DNA of 64,000 bases, taken from Proteles cristata cristata. Taxonomy: Eukaryota > Chordata > Mammalia > Carnivora > Hyaenidae. Below are positions 46,200-54,527 of this stretch, piece by piece. The position numbers and the translations under genes are program-made. The stretch is taken from the NCBI GenBank assembly GCA_017311185.1, contig JAESUZ010005169.1, forward strand, positions 795,001 through 859,000. The letters are read 5' to 3'. The notes under the pieces are model-generated. The model worked only from the letters and a program-made list of their open reading frames with translations. It searched no databases and was not told the origin of the DNA. Position 1 is the first letter of the stretch. Each line of letters begins with the position of its first letter.

Positions 46200-47270
46200 T
46201 TGCAATTCAGTGTCGGAAATGGCACTAATAGAACTAACTTCAGCTGAAGCCACATGTCTGATAGAGCAACTGCTCTGCTGAACCTCTCAACTCACTTATC
46301 TTATTGGTCACCATAACAGCAAATTGCCAACAAGAGCATTGCTTTGTTGTGTCATCTGTTATTAAGGACGATAGATGATTAGAGGTAAGTGTTCTGATTT
46401 CCACTATCAATCAAATATTTGAGTCACTGGTTATTTGACTATCAGCTGTCAACATGAACATGGTTGGTCTGGAAACATTTGCATCTACAGCCACAATCCC
46501 GGTTGGAATGTTCACATCTGAACCAAGTTTGTCTTTCCAACTTTCTAAACTGTTCTTTTGGCCTAGAAGGGTAAAGTACATTATCTCCTGCTATTTCATT
46601 TTTATTAAAACTGTTTGAACTTGGAAATGAGGCCTGATGGTCCCATTTTCAGAAGGCTGAAGGTCACTGGGTGTTTCTGTTCAAAAAGAGAAAACAATGT
46701 GTAACCCCTCTGGCACCATAATCGAAAGAAATAGTGTGGTGATTACAGCCCTGCACTGAGCTGGCGGCTGCTACAAATATTGGAACTGAGTTTGATAGGA
46801 TCCTGTATTACCTTATAACAGAGTATCATTCCTTACAGTTCCAAGGTCAATGTCTCTTTCTCAAATAACATTTCGGACCTATAATTGTTCATCTACATGC
46901 CAGCAATTATGGGTGAATTGATCAGCCAGTAATTAATGCCATGCTATTACACTTTTTAATTTGTAGATTATGCAGCTGCAAGCGTTCTCACATTTTTAAT
47001 TTGTATATTATACAGCCACAAATGTTTACAATGCCCTTTTTAATCTCCTTACACTACCACTGCCATTATTCACTATAGATTAATGATACCCTGGATGCTG
47101 GGGTTTATTTCATTTACCACTCTTACCAGGAGAGCAGTTAACATTACTGTGCTCTATTACTTAATGTCTTACTGCAGCTGCTGGTGAGTATTGGTTACCC
47201 TTTAAAATATTACCAGCCAGTTATTTTTTATTTATTTTTTTTAGCTCTCCTGTCACCAACAATATGACTC
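46200..47270. other. Repeat-free block, best conserved-non-coding candidate
   Basis: About 1.1 kb without recognisable transposons and with a complex, non-decayed texture. Homeodomain-type words cluster at 46880-46940: TAATTG (46882), CAATTA (46904), TAATTA (46930). E-boxes CAGCTG occur at 46973 and 47175. An imperfect 40-bp tandem duplication occupies 46951-46990 and 46991-47030 (about 30 of 40 positions shared). A donor-like GTGAGT follows at 47184. There are no long frames, so a regulatory role is more likely than coding. Function is inferred from appearance only. Confidence 0.42.
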
Positions 47271-47784
47271 TGTGGTAATATTATACTTTATTTCCAAATT
47301 TATTTCAACTGGTTCTATCAGAGATATTTAAAGAATTCATTCTAAGTAATACAAATGACCTGAACCCCTCCTTACCCATCCTTGTCTATCTGAGAGCCTA
47401 TTTGGGGTTATGTGACCAATACAAAATTTTTTGTTAATCCAACTCCCATTTTTTCTTCATACTTGCAGGCCAATTAACTTATAAAGAAATTCAAATAGTA
47501 CCCAACTCCTTTTCAATTAGGCAGAAATAGATATTCTCAATACTGACTGAGGATGAGTCAAAAGTTTAAACTGATGCTACTGACTGGCTGCAGTTATTGT
47601 GGAACATATATCTCCTTTGGTTTTCCTCAAGGTGATCCAGAGTTTCAAGGGGAGGGCTTGGCTATATCAGTTGATAAGCTATAGTGGCAACTTTAACACT
47701 AGCACTACTCTAAGCCATCAGGATGCACAGCATCCACATCACAGCAGAATTCTATAAAACAGATCACGTGCACAATATAGTATT
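47271..47784. other. Unique sequence, nothing recognised
   Basis: No frame, repeat or RNA gene that I can support. Confidence 0.42.
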
Positions 47785-48260
47785 AGTCAGTGGGCAGGAC
47801 ACACAGAAGTAAATGATATTGTGTCTGTCCTCAAAGCATTTATATCATTCTTAGTAGTAGATATAAAATAAATATGTAAAAAATAAGTTGTACATAACAA
47901 AACTACAGGAATGAAATGATTATATGAGAGCATAATGCACAGGGTGTCCCATTGCATGTGATAAATGGACAAAAGAGGCTTATAACCAATTAGAGAAACG
48001 GTTTTTCAGAGGGAGAACAGAGTGAACCCTGGAGGGATGACTTGAGCTGAACTCTGAAGAAGGAAGCAGTTTGAACAGGCTGAGAGTGGAGAGGCACTTT
48101 CCCTGAAGAGAATACAAAATGAATAGACATTTCAGTGATCAGTGTTCGTTATATATTCAAGGGACAGTAAAGGGATGACTATAGCTCAAAGAACATTCTT
48201 GCTGAGGAATAGTAGGACTTGAAGTTGGATGCTTTGCCTATAGCAGTGGATCTAGAACAC
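47785..48260 (-). repeat. L2-like ancient repeat
   Basis: GTCTGTCCTCAAAGCATTTATATCATTC and GAGGGATGACTTGAGCTGAACTCTGAAGAAGG are decayed forms of the antisense 'ccctcaaggagcttacagtc' and 'gaggtgacatttgagctgagacctgaagga' blocks, the same family as at 40.9 and 44.9 kb. Confidence 0.55.
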
Positions 48261-48261
48261 C

Positions 48262-48893
48262 AACATAAGGAAATTCAGGTAAGTCTTTTTATGTGTGTGT
48301 GGTGAGAATACTTAAGGTCTACACACAGCAAATTTCACATATGCAATGCAGTACTATAGCCATCATGCTGTATATCAGAGCCTTAGAACTTACTTATAAT
48401 CGAAACTGTATATTCTTTGACCTATATCTCCCATTTCTCCTCCCCACAGCTGCTGGGAACCACCATTCTATTCTCTGGTTCTATGAAATCACCTTTATTA
48501 TTATATATGTTTAATATATTCATAGAAGTAATGCCATGCTGTATTTGCCTCTCTCTATCTGGCTTTTTTAACTTCTCATAATGCCCTCCAGCTTCATCCA
48601 TGGTATTGCAAATGGCAGGATTTCCTTCTTTTTTTTATGGCTGAATAACATTCCTCTGTGTGTTGGGGGGGGGAGAGGGGGCAGGGTAATCTTACATTTT
48701 TAATCCTTTTAACCATGGGAGGACATTTAGGATATTTCTGTACCTTGGATATTGTGAATAATGCTAAAATAGACATCTATTAGATGTCTATTAAAATGTC
48801 TATTAGATGTCTAATAGAATAGACAGGAGAGTACAGATTATCTCTTTGAGACACTAATATTGTTTCCTTCAAATGTATATCTAGGAGTCACAC
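48262..48893 (-). mobile_element. L1: Old LINE-1 3' half, antisense arm of a split element
   Basis: Reversed 3' UTR (GAATACTTAAGGTCTACACACAGCAAATTTCACATATGCAATGCAG ... CTGCTGGGAACCACCATTCTATTCTCTGGTTC) followed by the reversed ORF2 end: the frame 48594-48776 keeps YSAIKK and KVQKYPKCP-like words. The reversed ORF2 end continues through CTCTTTGAGACACTAATATTGTTTCC to about 48893. A G-rich run sits at 48663-48685 and a local duplication at 48771-48826. Confidence 0.88.
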
Positions 48894-48896
48894 AAG

Positions 48897-49490
48897 GACA
48901 CTACAAGAAAATAAAATTACAGGCCAATATCCCTCATGAACACAGATACTAGCAAACTAAATTTAAGAGTACATTATCCTCAACAAAATACTAGCAAACT
49001 TCATTCAAGAGCACATTACAAGGATCATACAGTATAATCAAGTGGGATTTATCCCTGAGATGCAAGGCTGGTTCAATATGCACAAATCAATAGATGTGAT
49101 ATACCATATTAACAGAATGAAAGATAACAATTATGTGATCATCTCAATAGATCTAGAAGAAGCACTGGAAAAAATCAGCATCTTTTCACAATGAAAACTC
49201 TCAACAAATATCATATAGGAGGACTTTACTTCAACATATAAAAATCATTTATGACAAGCCCACAGCTAATATCAGACTCAGTGGTGCAAAGTTACAAGCC
49301 TTTTCTCTAAGTTCAGGAATAAGACAAAGATCCCATTCTTGCCACTTTTATGCAACATAGTACTGGATGTCCTGGCTAGAATTAGGCAAGAAAAACAAGC
49401 TTGCAAATCAGAAAGGAAGAGGTATAATGATACCTTGTTTTAAGATGACATATGTGTGTATACATATATATTAAAAACCTAATAGATAAT
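48897..49490 (+). mobile_element. L1: LINE-1 ORF2 reverse-transcriptase fragment, inverted arm
   Basis: Plus-strand remains of the ORF2 RT region: GGCCAATATCCCTCATGAACACAG, ATCCTCAACAAAATACTAGCAAAC, GGGATTTATCCCTGAGATGCAAGGCTGG, GACTCAGTGGTGCAAAGTTACAAG and GGCTAGAATTAGGCAAGAAAAACAAG. The tract ends near the degraded catalytic-loop region at about 49450-49490. Stops in all frames; a 44-bp-scale internal duplication lies at about 48949-49017. It faces the 3' arm at 48262-48893, as expected for twin-primed L1 insertion. Confidence 0.88.
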
Positions 49491-49560
49491 TAGTAGGTCC
49501 AAATATAGTAACAATCAAAGATTTATGTTTTATTTAATATTATGGTTATTCCTCTTCACT
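49491..49560. other. Short AT-rich spacer
   Basis: Nothing recognised. Confidence 0.4.
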
Positions 49561-50290
49561 AACCCAGAAGACTTCAGGCCAAGTCCTTCACGATGCAGGA
49601 ATGGCATCTGCACTGCAGCTGGTGTCTGCATGACCCTGACTCCTGGATAGCTTATTCTTCTCCCAGTTTGTTAACTTTAACCTAGTTTGTTAACTTTAAC
49701 CTATGCTGATCCTTCCAAGGTCAGAGCTAGGAAAGGGAGAGCAGAATGGTGAGTGGAGTCCTTATGTGACTAATGTGACATAGTTTCACTCTATCTTGAC
49801 CAATCAGGTTTATAAAATCAACTCTTGTTCAAGTGGACTCTTGGGAGGCCTGTCTTTTTCCTTTATGTTGTTGATAAACTCTCTTGCATCCATTTGTTCA
49901 AAGCCTCTTCCTTAGCCTGTGGCCATTCACAAGGACCTTTCGTTCCTTTCTGCTAAGTTCCTTTGCCTTTTCTCATAGAACTTTTGGGTGGGATTTAAGG
50001 GAACATCATGTGGCCTAAAGGAAGTGCTCATCATGCATCCTTTTCCTCTTCAAAAGAATACAGATTGCCCAAGGCAGCCAACCATCTTTTCTTTCTTTCA
50101 CTTCACTGTCAGCATAGATAACAAGTCTATCTCTCACACTTGAGATTCTCTCAGACCAAAATCCAATGTCCCACACACTGTAGGGGACAAATAGTAACTC
50201 TGAGAGAGTATTCTGTGCTCTGAGAACTCCACTGTAGGAGGACTCTGAGATCCTCTGCCATAATTTCAGAGGCTAAGAAACACATGACTG
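49561..50290. other. Unidentified block with LTR-like signals
   Basis: Contains CCAATCA (49800-49806), TATAAAA (49811-49817), a pyrimidine-rich stretch and ATAAACTCTCTTGCATCC near 49874, which together recall a retroviral LTR. The CCAAT and TATA words are only 4 bp apart, and I cannot define TG...CA ends. GTTTGTTAACTTTAACCTA is repeated perfectly in tandem at 49666-49684 and 49685-49703. No coding capacity. Confidence 0.35.
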
Positions 50291-50596
50291 CCCTTACCTA
50301 ATAAAAGGAGTGAGACCCAAAACATATCAGCCACTTTCACACTCAAACTTTCTATTACACAGTCCTTTTCTGGGTCTCTCAAACTTGTTTCATACATGGG
50401 AGCTGAATAATCTCACAGGGTACGAACTAATTTTCTCTAACCTCATTTTACAAGTGCTATACATAGCCTTGCACCACACTTTAGAATATTTTGTTTATTA
50501 TCTTAGGACCACGGTTCCAGTCTAATATCATGACTGATACATAAACAAAGAAACAAGTTCAAATAGTAATAAGCACCATTAAGAAAACAAGAACCA
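50291..50596. other. Unique sequence, no gene seen
   Basis: A 71-codon frame (50310-50525) has no domain or splice context. Confidence 0.42.
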
Positions 50597-50788
50597 AGGT
50601 GTCTGGGTGGCTCACTCAGTTGGGCGTCTGACTTCAGCTCAGGTCATGATCTCACAGTTTTGTGAGTTTGAGCCCCGAGTTGGACTCTGCACTGTTAGTG
50701 CAAAGCCTGCTTGGGATTCTCCCTCTCTCTTTGCTCCCTCACTCTCTCTCTGTCTCTCTCAAAATAAACAAACTTTAAAACAAACAAA
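50597..50788 (+). repeat. Feliform CAN-type SINE
   Basis: Head AGGTGTCTGGGTGGCTCACTC, ACTTCAGCTCAGGTCATGATCTCACAG, GAGTTTGAGCCCCGAG, the body CAAAGCCTGCTTGGGATTCTCCC and tail CTCAAAATAAACAAAC. The shorter body (AAAGCCTGCTTGGGATTC) marks a different subgroup from the copy 51 bp to its right. Confidence 0.94.
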
Positions 50789-50824
50789 TAATTGGAAACT
50801 GTAAGGCAGTGGGTGACCATGCTC

Positions 50825-51077
50825 TAATTTGAAATTTTTTTAAAAAACTTTTTTAATGTTTTATTTATTTCTAGGAGAGAGAGAGAGACAGCGTGAGCAG
50901 GGGAGGGTCAGAGAGAGAGGGAGTTACAGACTCTGAAACAGGCTCCAGGCTCTGAGCTGGCAGTCAGCACAGAGCCCGACGCGGGGCTCGAACCCACGAA
51001 CCGCGAGATCATGACCTAAGCGAAAGTCGGACACTTAACCAACTAAGGCACCCAGGCGCCCCTAATTTGAAATTTTT
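50825..51077 (-). mobile_element. Young feliform CAN-type SINE with perfect 15-bp TSD
   Basis: TAATTTGAAATTTTT at 50825-50839 and 51063-51077 frames the element 50840-51062. It belongs to the young subgroup: reversed tail TTATTTATTTCTAGGAG, GAGGGTCAGAGAG, and an almost intact B box (GGGCTCGAACCC) with GCCCGACGCGGGG preserved. Low CpG decay. Confidence 0.97.
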
Positions 51078-52125
51078 AAGATCACTAGGTGTTTGGGATG
51101 AATATACTGTAGGGGAGGGAAGGAACTTATGGGAGAAAGTAGAATATTCAGAAAGCTATTTCTTTTGTCCTGGCAAAGATTGTTAGTGGTTTGAATAAGC
51201 ACGATAGTGGTAGAGTTGTAGAGAAGTAATATACATAGAAATATATTCTGGAGAATAGGTTGAAAGGAATTGATTATGGGTAAATTTGAGTAGAGTATGG
51301 GAAGGAGAAATCTTCTCTAAAACTTAGACTCATAACCACATCTGTTTCTTTAGGAATAATCATTACACTTAATACTTTTTTCTAATTTCCTCGTAGTGCC
51401 TTGCAGGTGATTTAGAACAGAGTAGATAGACACTTAGTAAGTAAGAGGATTGACTCAAAGAGGACTTAAATAATTTGTATATTAATAATTCATTATTTAT
51501 GGTATTTTCAAAAATAAATAAACAAAATAAAATTAGAATTAGAATTAATCCAGAAAACTTGGTGACATAAATCTAAGTGTAATTTGGGAACAAATTAATT
51601 GTTAATGCTGGTAATTTAGGTAAAGTAAATACAACAACATTTGGGAGTAGATTAATTTTAGGCAATCCTATCTGTTTATTTCCTCTGTCTCCAAGGAAAC
51701 CAATTCTGGTTTCAGTTTTATTGCCACTGGAGGGGAAAAAAAAAGGTTTATGATGAACAGGAAGTGCTTGACCCAGAAGCAATAGCACAATTGGTTCACC
51801 TTTTGCACCCTTCCTTTTTCCAACCATATTTGTCTTTATACTGCAGGTTAAAGTGAACATCAAGATCAGTGTTCAAACTTAATCAAAGAATAGAAGAAAA
51901 AATTATATTGTGTATGGAATATGTATAAGATTTTATTTATGATGAAAGGCATGGCAGCAGATGTGGGAATCTGAAGGCAGGGATTATAGGCAGAACATAC
52001 ACAGTTTCTGTGTAGATTCATTCATCTGTCTCCTCCATTTTGTACTTGCCAGCCTCATGAGCTCTGGTGAAGTATGGCCTCCAGCATAGTCACTCTCAGT
52101 GTGTTCAGCAATTTAGAGCTCCCAG
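51078..52125. other. Unique sequence, no gene seen
   Basis: A 96-codon antisense frame (51573-51863) has no domain. Small AAATAAATAAAC run at 51512-51526. Confidence 0.42.
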
Positions 52126-52365
52126 TAAAATATTCTACCAGTTTTAAAAAGTTTTTAATATTTATTTTTGAGAGAGAGAAAGAGAGAGAATGAGTGGGGA
52201 AGAGGCAGAGGGAGGGAGATATAGAATCTGAAGTAGGGTTCAGGCTCTGAGCTGTCAGCACAAAGCCTGACTAAGGGCTCGAACTCACAAAGTGAGATCA
52301 TGACCTGAGCTGAAGTAGGACATTTAACCAACTGAGTCACCCAGGAGCCCTAAAATATTCTACCA
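52126..52365 (-). mobile_element. Feliform CAN-type SINE with perfect 15-bp TSD
   Basis: TAAAATATTCTACCA at 52126-52140 and 52351-52365. Element 52141-52350: reversed tail, GA-rich body, CAGGCTCTGAGCTGTCAGCACAAAGCC, head GAGTCACCCAGGAGCCC. Moderately diverged body with an intact TSD. Confidence 0.96.
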
Positions 52366-53584
52366 TGGATCTACTGAAGGAGCAAGATTATATTAACATT
52401 AACTGCTATGAAATGTTCTGGCACCTATTTTTTTAATTTTTTTCTTACAAAATGCTAGGTAACTACTTTATCCAAGAGTGGTTGAAGAAATAACAATTCA
52501 AAAAGGACATCTCTGCAATGGTAACAACATTCCATCCCATTGCCAAAATGTCCTTCTCTTAAGGACTTAAACTTATAAGTCAAGAATATAAGATTTGTGT
52601 AGAATATATCATTAATTTAAGCATACTAACCCTGAAAGTTTATTCTTGAGCACCAAAAAACTCAAAGTTGTGATTGTGAGGAAAAAGAAATTGGCCTAAA
52701 CCACCAGACTTTTATCTTAAAAACTGCATCCCATTAAAAACCATAGAAAAATGGTTTATAGATACTTTCTATTGATCTATAATTTTCCCTCCAAAGGAAC
52801 AATCAGTAATGCTTATTCTGTCAATTAAATCTTGACCCAGGAACTATTGAGAACAAAAATGAGAGGTTGTAATTTTAAAGGACTAAGTAATCAATCTAAT
52901 TCCTGCTGAAGTAGTCACTTACCTGTGTGTCTTAAGTGCCTTAGAAATCACCTAAAGTCCCAAATCAACATGGAAAAACAGGTAAGAACTCAGAGTTAGT
53001 ATAAACTATTGTGTATTATAAAGGAGGACGTGTGTAGTTTGAAAGAGATTTCGAGTAAGATGGTAGAAGACCAGCAACTGATTTTGAAATTTAGGTCTTA
53101 CAAAGATAAAGAAGCATAGCATATTCAGGCTTAGTCCTGCGTCCCAGAGTCTTGAGTAAGAGTAACTGGAGCACAGAGCTTAAGGGCCCTAATGTACCCT
53201 GACACTCACTTGTCATCCTAAGTAAAACAAAGTAGGCATTGATTTCAGTTTAGTTCTTGGTGTCTTCTGGTGCCTAGCTATGAGCTGGAAAAAATTTTTT
53301 TTTTAATTTTTTTGTCTTACCATATTCTTAGAAATAAAAAAGGGATGGGGGGATTTTCTGTCAATGGGAGCCTCAACAAGGGGTTTCAAATATTTGAGGA
53401 AGCATTTAGCAGGGTTTCTCCAAGACAAGCCAAAGGAGAGAAACACTGATGAACATTCTCATTAGGTTTTCAACTTGATATAATTTCTTCTCTAAGAAAC
53501 ACATCCAAAAATGCTGCACAGAAGGGGGGAGTAAGTCTTCATGCATTCATGGTAAAATCTAAAAAAATAAAAATATAAAGCTAT
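52366..53584. other. Unique sequence, no gene seen
   Basis: Consensus-like splice donors occur on both strands close together (CAG/GTAAGT antisense at about 52926, ACAG/GTAAGA sense at 52980) without convincing acceptors. Nothing else recognised. Confidence 0.4.
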
Positions 53585-53638
53585 AGAAGGAAGAAAAGCA
53601 GGAAGGCAGATAGGAAGGGAGGAAGGAAGGAAGGAAAA
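53585..53638 (+). repeat. (GGAA)n-rich microsatellite
   Basis: GGAAGGAAGGAAGG core preceded by degenerate AGGAAGAAAAGCAGGAAGGC. Likely length-variable. Confidence 0.9.
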
Positions 53639-53660
53639 TGCTTGCTTTTTCATGATATAA

Positions 53661-53856
53661 AACCTGTTGGATTTGGGGATACCTGTGTGGTTCAGTCAGT
53701 TAAGTGTCCAACTCTTGATTTCATCTCAGGTTGTGATCTCACAGTTGTGAGATGTAGCCACACTAGGTGTGGAGCCTGCTTGAGATCCTCTCTCTCCCTC
53801 TCCTACTCCTCCCTGGCTCTGTCTCTAAGAGCCAGTCAAATCAAATCTATTGGATT
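53661..53856 (+). mobile_element. CAN-type SINE of an older subgroup, with TSD
   Basis: AACCTGTTGGATT (53661-53673) and AATCTATTGGATT (53844-53856) agree at 11 of 13. The head GGGGATACCTGTGTGGTTCAG is followed by the subgroup-specific insertion ACTCTTGATTTCATCTCAGG, absent from the other copies here, then GAGCCTGCTTGAGATCC and a pyrimidine-rich body without an A-rich tail. Confidence 0.9.
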
Positions 53857-54269
53857 CATAAGATTGTCTTTTGTTCTGAGATGATTATTTTTATGTTTTC
53901 AGTGTTAAAATGCCATTTATTTTATGAAAAAAGAACTACAACACCAATAAGTTGAGAAGTGCCACAAATTATAAAGCACTGTCAATTGTTCTCAAAATAT
54001 TTTTGCATAGTCCATAAAAAAATAGTACTTCATGAGATAATGAAGAGATTTGTTTTCTTTTTTTCTAAATAGACATATAAGGAAGCTTTCATGAAGAATG
54101 TAAGTGTATTTTGTTTATTTGATTGATTGTTTTTTAAGCTAGATCCTAAAGAATAGGAGGCAGATAACTAGAAGTGAAGGAGAACACTCCTGGCAGCAGT
54201 AACCTAATGAGTGAAGGTGGAAAGGGGTTTTGCATGCTTGGGATAAAATCAGTTATTACAGGTTGTTCT
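53857..54269. other. Unique sequence, nothing recognised
   Basis: No frame, repeat or RNA gene that I can support. Confidence 0.42.
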
Positions 54270-54527
54270 TTTTATTTTTAAAAAGGTTCATTTATTTTGA
54301 GAGAGCACACTCGCAGGCATGCACGTACATGTGGACAGACACACACACACGCACACATGTGTGTGGGCGAGGGAGGGGCAGAGAGAGAGGGGAAAAAGAG
54401 AATCTCAAGCAGGCTCCACATGTCAACAAAGAGCCTGATGAGGAGCTCAATCTCATTACCTTAAGACCAGGACCTGAGCCAAAATCAAGAGAGAGACACT
54501 TAACTAACTGAACCATCCCGGCACCCC
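54270..54527 (-). repeat. CAN-type SINE carrying a CA-repeat expansion
   Basis: Antisense landmarks: GAGGGAGGGGCAGAGAGAGAGG, AATCTCAAGCAGGCTCCACATGTCAACAAAGAGCCTGATG, head AACCATCCCGGCACCCC. A degenerate CACACA/GTGTG segment (54305-54365) expands the body. The subgroup-specific CAAAATCAAGAG insertion is present, as in the copy at 53.7 kb. Flanks TTACAGGTTGTT and TTTCAGCTTGTT are a possible diverged TSD. Confidence 0.92.

Noticed and set aside
48240..48290. 35-nt segment between CCTATAG and CAG/GTAAGTC open in one frame
   Set aside because: Weak polypyrimidine tract, length not a multiple of three, and position at the junction of an L2-like repeat and an L1 3' end.
52920..52990. Strong splice-donor words on both strands (CAG/GTAAGT antisense, ACAG/GTAAGA sense)
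   Set aside because: No convincing acceptor within exon distance on either strand; isolated donor words are common.
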